A program made the position numbers and the translations under genes. This document shows, one piece after another, positions 1-10,700 of a DNA stretch of 64,000 nucleotides. The notes under the pieces are model-generated. The model had not been told where the DNA came from and did no database searches. It saw only the letters and a list, made by a program, of their open reading frames with translations. Origin of the DNA: an uncultured Lachnospiraceae bacterium (lineage in GTDB: Bacteria > Bacillota > Clostridia > Lachnospirales > Lachnospiraceae); the NCBI GenBank assembly GCA_902786515.1, contig CADADA010000002.1:62001-126000 (forward strand), given 5' to 3'. Within the stretch, counting starts at the first letter, position 1, and every line of letters starts with the position of its first letter.

Positions 1-372
1 AACAATATGGGACAGCTTATAGAAAATATCGAAGCCTTTTGCGAATCATTTAATGCGACCGCAAAACAAAATTATTACGTGACGGTTACAGCAGAGGAGA
101 TTTGCTCTGCGATTATAGATAATGCGACGGCAAAAGAAGATGATTCAATAAGTATTTTCCTTACAATCATTGCAGAATATAATGGGGATTTCCGCTTATG
201 TATCAGGGATAATGCCTTAGCTTTTAATCCGTTTGAATTAGAGGCGGGAAAAGTAGAAGAAGATGATGACAGTGAGCTTGGGGGACTTGGAATCTTTATC
301 GTTAAGCAAAAGGCAAAAAAATTTTACTATCGCAGGTATTTGAATTTTAACACGTTAAATATATTGGTGTAG
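1..372 (+). CDS. GHKL anti-sigma-factor-type ATP-binding protein, probably partial at 5' end
   Basis: This resembles RsbW/SpoIIAB serine kinases, which bind ATP and hold a partner such as a sigma factor. The ATP-lid region GGLGIFIVKQ near the C terminus and the DNALAFNPFE stretch (degenerate G1 box) match the second family member at 29907-30350. The frame is open to the window edge and the first ATG (position 7) has no visible ribosome binding site. Compared with that paralogue, 10-20 N-terminal residues appear to be missing, so the gene probably begins upstream, perhaps as the C-terminal domain of a larger protein. The expected N-box Asn is replaced (EEICSA here, EEIFVN in the paralogue), so ATP/Mg binding may be impaired. 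It sits 8 bp before the acetyltransferase gene. Family assignment is fairly sure; activity is not. Confidence 0.7.
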   Translation, partial: NNMGQLIENIEAFCESFNATAKQNYYVTVTAEEICSAIIDNATAKEDDSISIFLTIIAEYNGDFRLCIRDNALAFNPFELEAGKVEEDDDSELGGLGIFIVKQKAKKFYYRRYLNFNTLNILV

Positions 373-380
373 GTGAGGAT

Positions 381-1232
381 ATGGAATTTAAGTGGATTAC
401 CGATTGGAAAAGCAATGCGGTTCAGAGTGGGTTAAAGAAAGTATGGATGGAGTGTTTTAATGACACACAGACCTATATCGATTTTTTCTTTGAAAATGCA
501 CCTGAAAATATTCAGGTGATTGCCGGTTTTGAAAATGAAATGATTATATCTGCATTTTATCTTTTTCCATGTCAGGTAAAATGGAAAGAATCGGCAGGAA
601 CGGGAGAGCAGCATACAAAAAAAGCATATTATCTATATGCGGGAGGTGTGTTGCGTGACTATAGGGGAAATAAAGTGTTTTCCGGAATGTATCAGGAAAT
701 ATTCAAAAAGGCGGAGTATGAGAGTGCGCATATTATATTATATGCTTTGCCGGAGATGAGACCGTTTTATGAAAAAAAAGGACTTATGTATTATTATGAT
801 AGTAATGAGATTTCATTTGCATTAAAAAATGATGAGCAATGTCTGCCGGAAAGAGAAGAGTTGGAAGCGGAAACGTATGAGATAATGCGTAACCGGCGAT
901 TTGATAAAGAATCTTTTGTTGTATGGGATAAAGAGATGCTTGGGTACTGTTTAAAGGAAAAACGATTCTGTGGTGGATTTTGTGATATTTTAAAAATAGA
1001 AAACCAGCAATTTGCAATAATAGGAGAAATAAAAGATGAAGTAATGCATGTTGAGGAAACGACGATTCCCTTGGAGTTACTTAAACTATATCAGAGCAGT
1101 ATTTTGAACCTGTATAAAGTATCACAGATGAAGGTAAGAATACAGACAGCGAAAAATGAAGGAAAGCGTATTAATGCCGGAATGGGGGATGTACCGGTAG
1201 CATCCCTTTGGCTGTCCTTGACTTTACAATAG
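381..1232 (+). CDS. GNAT family N-acetyltransferase
   Basis: A predicted cytoplasmic 283-residue acetyltransferase. The recognisable part is the acetyl-CoA binding motif around residues 88-100, with GGVLRDYRGNKVFSGMYQ matching the GNAT motif A pattern of a beta strand followed by a basic-Arg-Gly turn. The C-terminal ~120 residues have no motif I recognise and resemble the two-domain Eis-like layout only in length. The gene follows the GHKL gene by 8 bp and precedes the SpoIIE phosphatase by 28 bp, so the three could be co-transcribed. The substrate cannot be deduced. Confidence 0.7.
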   Translation: MEFKWITDWKSNAVQSGLKKVWMECFNDTQTYIDFFFENAPENIQVIAGFENEMIISAFYLFPCQVKWKESAGTGEQHTKKAYYLYAGGVLRDYRGNKVFSGMYQEIFKKAEYESAHIILYALPEMRPFYEKKGLMYYYDSNEISFALKNDEQCLPEREELEAETYEIMRNRRFDKESFVVWDKEMLGYCLKEKRFCGGFCDILKIENQQFAIIGEIKDEVMHVEETTIPLELLKLYQSSILNLYKVSQMKVRIQTAKNEGKRINAGMGDVPVASLWLSLTLQ

Positions 1233-1260
1233 AAAAAATTAGGAAGAGAGGAAAAACAAT

Positions 1261-2844
1261 ATGAAGATAAAGATGTCATTGATAACAAAAATGGTGATAA
1301 TGATTATATCAGCATCACTTTTATCAGCTGTAACTTCAGTATACATCAGTTATCGTACATATTCGAATACTATAGACAAGTACTATAAAGAAACTATTAC
1401 GAATGTAGCTGAGACTGCCGCATCCATGATGGACAGCGAGATTATCGGTGATTATGCTGATAAACGTGAAATGGATGATGAGTATGAAGGGATGTTATCC
1501 ATTCTTAAAAAAATTACAAATCAAAATGATATAGAATATCTGTATATAGAAGTAATCAGAGGAGATAAGGCGATAGCCATTATGGACGCTGATGAAGAAA
1601 ATCCGATGGATTTCAGAGAAGAGTTTGATGTGTCGGAAGGAGCGGATACAAGTAAACTTGAGGATGGAATTCCTGCATTTATCAGTAATGAAGAGGGTGT
1701 AGGATGGATGTGTTCAGTATTTCAGCCAATAAAGGATTCGGATGGAAATACAGTGGCTTTAGTCGGAGCTGACCTTTCAATGAATCAGGTTATGGGAGAA
1801 AGGCATCAATTTCTTAATATAGTTTTGATAGTAATACTTATAGCGGCATTTATATCGACAATAAGTATGGTATTATACACGAGAAATATGGTGACACGTC
1901 CTATTAAAAGATTAGCTGAAGCAACGAGAAACTTCATCTCTGATAAACAGAAAAATGAAGAAAAACAAAAAGAGTCACCGATTGAAAAATTACAGATACT
2001 TTCTAACGACGAGATAGGAGAACTTACAAATTCAGTTAAGATTATGGAAAAAGAAATCCATACTTATATTGATAATCTGACGACTATTACGGCTGAGAAG
2101 GAAAGAATCAGTGCGGAATTAAACGTGGCAACGCAGATTCAGGCAGATATGCTTCCGAGTATATTTCCACCGTTTCCGGAGTATACGGAGTTTGACCTTT
2201 ATGCAACGATGAATCCGGCAAAAGAGGTCGGGGGAGATTTTTATGACTTCTTTATGGCGGATGAGGACCATCTGGTTATGGTAATGGCAGATGTATCAGG
2301 AAAAGGTGTACCTGCAGCATTATTTATGGTGATTACAAAAACATTATTAAAGAACTGCGCGCAGAATAATTCTTCACCTAAGACAATTCTTGAGACAGTA
2401 AATAACCAGCTTTGTGAGAATAATGAGGCGGATATGTTTGTAACGGTCTGGCTTGGAATTTTGGAAATATCGACAGGAAAGCTGGTAGCTGCAAATGCAG
2501 GACATGAGTATCCTGTAGTCAAACGTGCAGGCAAAGACTTTGAACTGATTAAGGATAAACATGGATTTGTGCTGGCAGGAATGGAAGATTTCGTATACAG
2601 CGAATATGAATTGAATATTGAAGAGGGAGATATGCTGTTCTTATATACTGACGGGATACCTGAGGCAACAAACAGTGAAAATGTGCAGTTTGGAAACGAA
2701 CGAATGCTTGAATCTCTGAATAGTCATAAAGATTGTGATGTAAAAGAATTACTTGTTGAAGTAAAAAAAGATATCGAAAGCTTTGTGGGTGATGCCCCTC
2801 AATTTGATGATATTACAATGCTTGGAATGATTTATGAGGGATAA
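1261..2844 (+). CDS. Membrane-bound SpoIIE/RsbU-type PP2C serine phosphatase with Cache-like sensor and HAMP
   Basis: A 527-residue signalling phosphatase. A membrane segment lies at about residues 8-28, an extracytoplasmic Cache-like region at 30-183, a second membrane segment at 184-206, a HAMP linker at 207-265, a short coiled coil, and a PP2C/SpoIIE domain from about 305 to the end. Metal-binding motifs are visible: ADVSGKGVPAA (from residue 343), YTDGIPEATN (about 463) and DDITMLG (about 515). Family members dephosphorylate STAS-domain anti-anti-sigma factors, so likely partners are the STAS protein at 21779-22078 and the GHKL proteins. The ribosome binding site is AGGAAGAGAGG before ATG 1261. 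It lacks the locus-specific operator, which begins just after it at 2852. Confidence 0.88.
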   Translation: MKIKMSLITKMVIMIISASLLSAVTSVYISYRTYSNTIDKYYKETITNVAETAASMMDSEIIGDYADKREMDDEYEGMLSILKKITNQNDIEYLYIEVIRGDKAIAIMDADEENPMDFREEFDVSEGADTSKLEDGIPAFISNEEGVGWMCSVFQPIKDSDGNTVALVGADLSMNQVMGERHQFLNIVLIVILIAAFISTISMVLYTRNMVTRPIKRLAEATRNFISDKQKNEEKQKESPIEKLQILSNDEIGELTNSVKIMEKEIHTYIDNLTTITAEKERISAELNVATQIQADMLPSIFPPFPEYTEFDLYATMNPAKEVGGDFYDFFMADEDHLVMVMADVSGKGVPAALFMVITKTLLKNCAQNNSSPKTILETVNNQLCENNEADMFVTVWLGILEISTGKLVAANAGHEYPVVKRAGKDFELIKDKHGFVLAGMEDFVYSEYELNIEEGDMLFLYTDGIPEATNSENVQFGNERMLESLNSHKDCDVKELLVEVKKDIESFVGDAPQFDDITMLGMIYEG

Positions 2845-2851
2845 TTTTTGC

Positions 2852-2887
2852 TTTGTCACTGTTTTGTCATATTTGCAGGAGTATATT
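2852..2887 (+). promoter_or_regulatory. Operator-promoter 1 (direct repeat plus -10) of the secretion-locus regulon
   Basis: TTTGTCA at 2852-2858 and again at 2863-2869 (11-bp period), then 12 bp, then TATATT at 2882-2887. The expected -35 position does not match TTGACA, suggesting activator dependence. It drives the gene at 2936. The same arrangement occurs at 7615, 10993, 11074 and 27919. Confidence 0.8.
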
Positions 2888-2935
2888 AAAGGGGAGATGT
2901 GAAGATAGATATATTTATGAATAGGAGGAACAGAT

Positions 2936-5900
2936 ATGGCAAGAAAGGAATATGGAAATACTTCAAAAGAAAATCAGGAAAAGCTAAAAAAAGACAGACA
3001 GGAAGCGATTAATGCTTATAAGGAGAGTAATCCGTTTTCAAAACAGATTGCAAGATATGGTTCAAACGGAAAGATGTTTGGTAATGAGGGTGGTCATAAA
3101 CCGTTTCCGAAGAAAGTAGAATATGACAACATAGTGATTGACCCACCTGAAGATTTGCCGGAGGAAGTAGTTGCTGCAATTGTAATGGGTGCAATTTTGC
3201 GTCCGGACAGACTTAGTGACCATGTTATGACAAGCTCTTCAATTGGTTCAAGTGCAAATGTATTAGGTTTTAATCAGTGCATGGTTATCAATAATTATAT
3301 TAGCGGTGATAATCGTGTAGGAGAATTTGAAGATCTTATCCCAAAGGCCAGACAGGAAGCAAAAGATGCCATAGAAGAATACAAAAAAGGAAATAAAGAA
3401 CCAGCAAAGAAAATGCTTACGGATTATATAGATGCCTGTGTATTGTCATCAAGAATGATGGCTGTCGGCAATAATCAAAAAGAAAGTTTATCGCATATAA
3501 CAAATGACGAACTTCAATCCGTTTTACTTGGAGCAAAACTTCTTAAGAACAATCCTCTTAATGCAGGAAGTACTTATGGTGATATAGAACAGATTCGTCT
3601 GTTAAATACTGAAAAACAGATGGATGCTAAGATAAAATGTGCTGATATTGAAAATGAAATTCTGAATAATACACCTGTAGCAGGAAGCGACGAAAGAAAG
3701 CGAATGGTTGAAGACATTCTGTTTTATAGTTATATGAGAGCGGTATCTTATTCGGAGGACGGAAATCGAAGTTTGCTTAAATCAGATTTTAATGATGACA
3801 TGATGAGAAAAGCTGATATAGAAATAACCGATATCGCTACTGATCCGGACAGTGAATATGAACAGCTTACATCTAGTGGTGAGATGAAAAAATTATCTGA
3901 CGGCATCTTTGATATTCACAGTAAACACAGAATTTCTGACACTCAGATGATTATGCAGCAACCTGACGGTGAAGAACAGTTAAAAAGAATCTATCATGAT
4001 GCAATTATAAATTCAGATGAATATAAAGATATGGTAGAGGCAGAACCTGATAAAATCTATGACATGATAAATGCAATCAGGAATAAAAATCTTGAAGAGA
4101 TGTTTCCGGATGTAAAACTTCCGAATGCAGCAGAAGAAATTAATAAAAAACATGAAACAGAATTTAACAGGGAAATTCAAAAAACAGAAAAACAGGCAAC
4201 AAAGTTTATAAACGAATCTAAAGTATCAATGGGCACTAAGAAATATGGGATTAATAGTTTTAGTATGAACGATTTAAAAAATAATGCGAAAATTATTTCG
4301 GATTTATTTGATGATTTAGATTCTACGGATTCATGGTATAAGACGTCATCGGATCAATTTAAAAATGTAAAGAAAGAACTTAAGGAATTTAAAAAGTTTG
4401 CACAGGAGCTCGCAAAAAAAGGAAAAGAGCCGACTGCGGATGACTTGAAAAAATATGATAAGATGACAAAAAATATTGTAGAGCTGTCTGATAAATATCT
4501 GGATTATAAGAAAGATCCAAAAGGGGATTATGAAAAGAACAGAGTAAGTGCCATTAAAGACCTTAAGGTGCATATTTTATCTAACAGGGAATCAATTAAT
4601 AATATATTAATACAAAGAGATGAAGAAAAAGACAGAGAACTTCAGGAGAGCATGAGCAAAGAATACAGGGATAATGTAGAGAAAAGCTCAGCGGCTGAAA
4701 AAGTAAGCAATTATTGCAACCAGATAAATAATACGGGAGCTAAGTACAACATTGAGAGGCGCAGCGACGTATTCTATGGTGATAAATATACGGAAGCGGA
4801 TATGAAGGCATCAAAAAGTGATTACAGTGTTAAGCGTTCAGCAGTTCAGACAGCCAGTATTATAGCAATGTCGATGGAAAATAAGTATACCATGGAGGAA
4901 CTTTTAAGTCCGGATAAGTTCCAAAAAGAAAAGCAGGAGAAGTTTGACGAAATATTTAAACGTATGGATAATAAGACTCCGGAGAATCAAAAATATCTTG
5001 CAAATATTTACTACAATGGATTACAGTCTGCCATAAAACTTAAAGATGAATATGAAAAGCAAATAGATTATACAAATCCTGATCTCGTTAAGGATGAAAA
5101 ATATATTGCATTTGGTAAAATGTCACATGTAATATTTGATTCATGGCAGGAGATGGCTCATTGTAAGGACGAATTGATGGAACTTGTACAGAAGGATCAT
5201 CCGGAGATGAAGGAATATGCTGATTTTAAAGATTATATTACCGAAAAAATGGGTCCGGCTCTTACATCTGATTCAGATAATTTGAACAAAGTTGTAACTG
5301 ATATAAATAATGACCCTGAAAATTACTCAAGGATATTTGGAAGCGCGCTTATGCATGCAGTACAGTTTAAAGTTAAGCTTGATGAAATTAATAAGGTAAA
5401 TGAGCAAAACAGAGATGTGACGTATTCGGAGAGATATAAAGATAGCTTCATAAAAATGGAAAAAAATGATGTATTTATTTCTGTATGCGGACAGGTTTTG
5501 TCTTTGGGTAGTGATATATCAAATGATAAGTCACTTTCGCGTGGTGTTCTTCCTAAGATTTTGGATGGAAGTATGCTTAAGGATATGAAGGTAAAAAGTG
5601 TGTCTGATGAAGAAGGAATAAAATTTACAGGCCTTCCAACCGTTAATCAACTTAAGGCGGATATTAAGTATGAGAATATGGAGATGATAAGTCCAGGACA
5701 GATAGGTAGGATGACTAAAGATGCAATCAAAAAATATGATAAGCTGTCAGAGAAAGCATCTCCGGTACATAAGACTTACATCGAAAAGGCCAAGGATGCT
5801 GTAAACAAAATCAAAGAGATGATTGAAAACAAGACTCCTTTAGTCGGCGAACAAAGAGAAGAGGCAAAGAATTGCGTAAGGGATATTTTGACGGAAAAGA

Positions 5901-6220
5901 TGGTAGGAACACTTGAAAAAGCGGGTGCAAAAATCCCTGAAAATGCACAGAAAATTATGGCAAAGACGGTGGAAACTTTGCCGGTATTTGAAAAAAACAC
6001 AGAATATCTGGGAATGGGATTCTTAGGAGAGATGGCATATGAGGATAAAGCTATTGAACTTGTGAAGGAGTCAATGGTTGACATACAGAAAAATCTTGAG
6101 CAGACATCTGCACAGAAGTCGGTTGAAACGTCATTAGAAAAAGATACCACTGTAAAAGTGCAAGAGAAAGAAGAAATAAAGCATCCGGTATTAAAGAGTG
6201 ATGATGTAATTCATATGTAA
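2936..6220 (+). CDS. Large helical protein of the secretion locus, paralogue of the 7702-10974 product; candidate substrate
   Basis: A 1094-residue charged protein with no signal peptide or membrane segment, mostly predicted helix and rich in Lys, Glu, Asp and Asn. I do not recognise a known family. Residues about 445-550 contain a module (FDDLDSTDSWYKTSSDQFKN and following, ending near YLDYKKDPK) that occurs three times in the product at 7702-10974. The C-terminal halves of the two also align, for example ENQKYLANIYYNGLQ with ENQKWLAATVYQGQK and LPTVNQLKADIKYENM with LPSVEKMEKEQTYAKM. The tail ends in VIHM. It is the first gene after operator 1, with ribosome binding site AGGAGG, and a strong terminator follows. 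Size, cytoplasmic character and co-regulation make it a candidate T4SS substrate; a structural role is equally possible. Confidence 0.85.
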   Translation: MARKEYGNTSKENQEKLKKDRQEAINAYKESNPFSKQIARYGSNGKMFGNEGGHKPFPKKVEYDNIVIDPPEDLPEEVVAAIVMGAILRPDRLSDHVMTSSSIGSSANVLGFNQCMVINNYISGDNRVGEFEDLIPKARQEAKDAIEEYKKGNKEPAKKMLTDYIDACVLSSRMMAVGNNQKESLSHITNDELQSVLLGAKLLKNNPLNAGSTYGDIEQIRLLNTEKQMDAKIKCADIENEILNNTPVAGSDERKRMVEDILFYSYMRAVSYSEDGNRSLLKSDFNDDMMRKADIEITDIATDPDSEYEQLTSSGEMKKLSDGIFDIHSKHRISDTQMIMQQPDGEEQLKRIYHDAIINSDEYKDMVEAEPDKIYDMINAIRNKNLEEMFPDVKLPNAAEEINKKHETEFNREIQKTEKQATKFINESKVSMGTKKYGINSFSMNDLKNNAKIISDLFDDLDSTDSWYKTSSDQFKNVKKELKEFKKFAQELAKKGKEPTADDLKKYDKMTKNIVELSDKYLDYKKDPKGDYEKNRVSAIKDLKVHILSNRESINNILIQRDEEKDRELQESMSKEYRDNVEKSSAAEKVSNYCNQINNTGAKYNIERRSDVFYGDKYTEADMKASKSDYSVKRSAVQTASIIAMSMENKYTMEELLSPDKFQKEKQEKFDEIFKRMDNKTPENQKYLANIYYNGLQSAIKLKDEYEKQIDYTNPDLVKDEKYIAFGKMSHVIFDSWQEMAHCKDELMELVQKDHPEMKEYADFKDYITEKMGPALTSDSDNLNKVVTDINNDPENYSRIFGSALMHAVQFKVKLDEINKVNEQNRDVTYSERYKDSFIKMEKNDVFISVCGQVLSLGSDISNDKSLSRGVLPKILDGSMLKDMKVKSVSDEEGIKFTGLPTVNQLKADIKYENMEMISPGQIGRMTKDAIKKYDKLSEKASPVHKTYIEKAKDAVNKIKEMIENKTPLVGEQREEAKNCVRDILTEKMVGTLEKAGAKIPENAQKIMAKTVETLPVFEKNTEYLGMGFLGEMAYEDKAIELVKESMVDIQKNLEQTSAQKSVETSLEKDTTVKVQEKEEIKHPVLKSDDVIHM

Positions 6221-6241
6221 CTTATAGTTATGTTTATAGTT

Positions 6242-6277
6242 AAAATGCCGGACAGGTAAAAATGTCCGGCATTTTTT
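6242..6277 (+). terminator. Rho-independent terminator after the 2936-6220 gene
   Basis: The stem AAATGCCGGACA / TGTCCGGCATTT has an 8-base loop and is followed by a run of T. It separates the first large helical gene from the sensor kinase gene, which then must rely on read-through or an unrecognised promoter. Confidence 0.92.
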
Positions 6278-6312
6278 GTATCGCATGCGAAAGGAGGATT
6301 AGCAGATAAAAA

Positions 6313-7608
6313 ATGATTAAAATTATATTGGAATTTATAGCAAATAATTATATATCACTGGTGATGCTGATTATGCTGGCGGTTTTAATATTAACGGATA
6401 AAGATGACAAGCCACCGGGTATGGAGTGGATATGGATGCTTGTATGTTCGACAATGATATTGATAGTAATTACGGGAGTGCAAAAATATGTCTATCAGGT
6501 TTTAGAGTCACCGCATGATGGAATGAATGTGACTCCGTTTATAAATTTTCAATATTTTAAAACTTTTTTGGAACACATATTATTTTGCAGCATTGCGTTT
6601 ATGGAAGCAAATCTTATTGCGAATACCAGACACAAAATAGTTCTATATATTCCGGAAATAATTACACTTGTTTTTGAAACTATGTCATTTTGCAGAATAC
6701 CTATTGTGTTTTATTTTGACAACAATGGTAACTGGCATGGAGGACCGTTAAGTCATATATCTTATATTACTTCAGTCATATATATGATTTGGATAATGGT
6801 ATATTCAATAAAATTAATCAAAGATAAAGATAAAAACAAAGCGTTTGTAGTTATGATGATTAGTATCTTTACACTGATTGCATGCTGGCTTGAAATAAAA
6901 GATATGGCAAGAGGAGTAATGATAAACATGCTTATTATCGATATAATGATATACTATTATTATTTCTACGGTGTCTATAAAATGGAGATAAGGCAGAAAC
7001 TGTATGAACGTGAACATGAATTAGAGCAGACACAGGTGAACTTATTATTATCACAGATAAAGCCTCATTTTATATACAATACGCTGGCATCTATCAGATA
7101 CTTGTGTACAGAGGATTCGGATAAAGCGGTGGAAATGCTGGATAATTTATCAAATTATCTAAGAAAAAGCACTGATATTATGACAAAAAAACAGATTATT
7201 TCATTTAAAAATGAATTGCAGCTTGTTGATAATTATCTATATATTATGAATGTCAGATTTGGTGATAAAATAGAGATAAGGAAGAATATAGAAGCTGAAG
7301 ATTTTTGTATTCCCTTTCTTACACTTCAGCCGCTTATTGAAAATGCGATAAATCATGGTCTGAAAAAAAAAAGCGAAAATGGAATTATTACTATATCGTC
7401 TGTGGAGGATGAGACAGAATTTTTGGTTATTGTGGAAGATAACGGAGTCGGGTTTGATGTAGATAAGGAATTTAGTGATGGCAGTGAACATGTAGGTATC
7501 TACAATGTAGAAAAACGATTAAGACTAATTTCAAAAGGAGAGCTTAAAATTGAGAGTGAAAAAGGCATAGGAACTAAAGTAACTGTAGTTATTCCTAAAA
7601 GTGAATAG
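6313..7608 (+). CDS. LytS-family membrane sensor histidine kinase (His_kinase/HATPase)
   Basis: A 431-residue sensor kinase with about six hydrophobic segments in residues 1-220, a short linker helix, and a His_kinase domain with SQIKPHFIYNTL, in which His252 is the predicted phosphoacceptor. The HATPase domain shows the N-box LIENAINHGL and G-box DNGVGF. This family normally pairs with a response regulator; the only one in the locus is at 27987-28754, about 20 kb away. The gene lies between the two paralogous large helical genes, downstream of a terminator, and has no copy of the TTTGTCA operator, so it may be expressed at low constitutive level. The start is supported by AAAGGAGG 13 bp upstream. 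The signal is unknown. Confidence 0.92.
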   Translation: MIKIILEFIANNYISLVMLIMLAVLILTDKDDKPPGMEWIWMLVCSTMILIVITGVQKYVYQVLESPHDGMNVTPFINFQYFKTFLEHILFCSIAFMEANLIANTRHKIVLYIPEIITLVFETMSFCRIPIVFYFDNNGNWHGGPLSHISYITSVIYMIWIMVYSIKLIKDKDKNKAFVVMMISIFTLIACWLEIKDMARGVMINMLIIDIMIYYYYFYGVYKMEIRQKLYEREHELEQTQVNLLLSQIKPHFIYNTLASIRYLCTEDSDKAVEMLDNLSNYLRKSTDIMTKKQIISFKNELQLVDNYLYIMNVRFGDKIEIRKNIEAEDFCIPFLTLQPLIENAINHGLKKKSENGIITISSVEDETEFLVIVEDNGVGFDVDKEFSDGSEHVGIYNVEKRLRLISKGELKIESEKGIGTKVTVVIPKSE

Positions 7609-7614
7609 CAAAAT

Positions 7615-7650
7615 AGTGTTATTGATTTGTCACAGATGGTATGATACAAT
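7615..7650 (+). promoter_or_regulatory. Operator-promoter 2 of the secretion-locus regulon
   Basis: A perfect TTTGTCA at 7626-7632 has a degenerate copy AGTGTTA exactly 11 bp earlier (7615-7621). TACAAT follows after 12 bp at 7645-7650. It begins 6 bp after the sensor kinase stop codon and drives the second large helical gene. The predicted transcription start near 7657 makes a GTG start at 7666 unlikely. Confidence 0.75.
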
Positions 7651-7701
7651 ACAAACTATGTTAGTGTGCCGATTTTTACGAATATGATAAGGAATGGAGA
7701 G

Positions 7702-10700
7702 ATGAAAATGCCGGATACAGAAAATAATAACGATAATAATACAGGTAACAACGATACAGAAGAAGCCGGAAAAGGTGAAAATGAAGTGACAAAAGAAGAG
7801 GAAAAAGAAGAAATATCCTCTGAGCCGACGGCAAAAGAGCAGGATATTCTTTATCAGCAAAGACAGGAGCAGGATAAGGAAGAAAGAAAAAAGAGGGAGG
7901 AGGAGGAAAAAAGACGATATGAGGAGCTTCAGAAAAAGATAGACGAAGGCAATAAAAGGAACGAAGAACAAATTAAGAGACTTGAAGAAGAGCGAAAAAA
8001 AGAAAAAGAAAAAGCCGAAATGGCGATGTTTATGCAGAAACAGACGGGTATGACGGAATTATCACGTTCAGAATTTGAAAAACATCGTGAAAAAATAGAC
8101 GAGGGCATGAAAGAAATGGATAAAATCGATCCTTCGTATATTCGGTCATCTGATGAATTTAAGTATTTTAAAGGTTCTATGGAGGAAGTCGACCGTCTTT
8201 CAAAAGAAATGACGATTCCTGCAACGTCAAGAGAATTGAGAAAGTTTTCAAAAGCATACCGTACACTTGCGGAAGATGCAGATAATTATCTTGATCATAA
8301 GAAAAAAGACAAAAAAACTTCCAAGATTGCACGTGAACGTATTAGTTTTGTGACAGAAAAAAAGCAATTTGCTGAGGCAAACAGAGATTACTGGAAGGAA
8401 CAGTACATCGAATCTTTGAAGGTTAAGAAGCTTGATGAGGACAATTTAAGGACCAATGCACAAAATATTAATGATTTTATGGATGACCTGGATGAGGTAG
8501 ACCCGTTTTACGTAAAATCATCAAATGAGTTCAAAAATGTAAAAGATTGTTTGAAAGATTTGAATTACATAGCGAAGAGGATGGTCGAGAATCCGACAAA
8601 AGAAGAACTGCGTAATTATATGCTGGCAACAAAACGTCTGGATAAAGCATGTGATCAATATGTTACATATAAAGGTGATCCTGCTAATTCAAACAGTTAT
8701 AAGCGTCTGGATTTTGTTAATGACCTGAAAGAGTTTACACAAAATAATTCGGCTGATTTTGAAAAATTAGCCAAAGAAAAAGGTTATGAATTTGAGTTTA
8801 CGGATTTTGAATTAACATATGGCACTGGGCTGGTTGAAAAAGAACCAAAAAAGCCAAAAGAAGTAACCGCCAGTAAATTATCAGATGAAGATTTGCTGAA
8901 GGAAGATCAGTCGGGGAAAAGCGAAGATAAAGACAATGAGTTTGAAGAAATTGAAGGTATCAAGTCAGAAGATTTCTGGGATCGTGAATTTGGTGATATC
9001 GCGAAGCTTAAAGGTATAGATGAGGTTAGTTTAAAACAAAATGCACAGTTGATTAAAGAACTTGGAGATGATATCAGCAAATTAGATGGCAGGTTTTTCA
9101 AGGCTCCGGAAGAATTTAGAAATATTAAGAAGACGGCAGGTGAGTTAAAGACACTGGCTGACAATATGGCTTCTGCTCCGGGAGATGTAACAAGTGAACA
9201 ACTTGATGCATACAGACAGAAAGGCTCTGAACTTATGGAGGCTGCGAATGTCTATGTGAATGCACAGGAGACAAAGAGAAATCTTGAAAAAAACGATAAG
9301 GATACGATAAAACGTATTGATTGTGCGATAAAAGTCAGAGAATGCATGAAGTTAAATATTGATTCGGTAGAAAGTCTGCAGGATGACATAAAAAAGGAAG
9401 CTGAAGCAGAATTAAAGGCACAGAAAACTGTAAATGTGAAAGATTTACAGGCGGTTGCAAAAGAAAAAGAAGCAGATGCATATTCAAAACAGGTGGATTT
9501 AGGTAGTGATGTATGTAAAAAAGCTTATACAGGAAATGTTGATGTAAGACAGATGAATAATCCACATCAATATGCGGTTACAAATAGCGGAATTCAGGCG
9601 CTCGGAGAGATGTATCTTATGGCAAGCGGAGATTATGAACTTGAAGATATCGTGAATCCGGACAGCCTTAAGGAAGAAAAAGCAAATGCAGGGAAGGAGG
9701 TAATAAAACATATAAGCGCCGGACGTGAAGAAAATCAGAAATGGCTGGCAGCTACAGTTTATCAGGGACAAAAAAAATGCATGAATATGATGGATGATTA
9801 TGCGAAGAATTTTGATTTGACAGATCCGTCTTTTTTACAATCAGAAGAATGTGCTAATCTTGGACATATATGTCAGACAATGAATGAAAGTTTCAAGGCG
9901 ATGGATAATTGTAAGGAACAATATATATCCATTGCAAAAGAACTTGATGGTAAAGACATTAACTTTGGCGGGCATAGACAGGAAATGAAAAATGATATAT
10001 ACCTGGTATCGACATTGACGTCTTCTGCAAAAAAAATGCACGAAAACGTGGTTAAGAGCGAAGAGAATCCGGAAAATAATATGTTAAAGTCTAAGGTAAT
10101 GGAAAATGCTGTTATAGCAACTACTACAAGGAATTTAATCGGAGAGGCACAAAAGAATAATCCGGACGCAGCGGTAACAGGATTATTAAGGAATAATGAA
10201 GAGCCTGAACGAGCCAAAAATTTAATTAATGGCATGACTAATGATGCAAAATTAAAGGAATTTAACGGCAACCTGTCACTTAATCAGGAAACCTATGACA
10301 GAAATTTTGGAAGCATTGTAAATGGAAGATTGTTTGGCAATGTTACGGTGGCTGAAAAAGATGGAGATATAACCGTATCTAATCTTCCGTCTGTAGAGAA
10401 GATGGAAAAAGAACAGACATATGCAAAAATGTCAGATGTAAAACTGGATAGGATTGTTCAGGAACAGAATAGAAAAAGTGAGGATTTATTAAAATCTGGT
10501 AAGATTGACAATCCGAATCAGGCTGATGTAATGGAGAGGGCGAAAGATTCCAGACTTAAACTGGCAGAGCTTGGCAAAAAAGAAGGTGAACTTAATGATG
10601 CAGACTTAAAACTGGCAAAAGGTTATATGAAGGATATTGTGGCAGAAAAATTCATAGCCTATGCTGCAAACAATAACATCCGGCTTGATCCGGAAGCATA

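Noticed and set aside
7666..7701. GTG 7666 as start of the second giant helical protein
   Set aside because: It lies about 9 bp after the predicted transcription start and has no ribosome binding site, unlike ATG 7702/7708.
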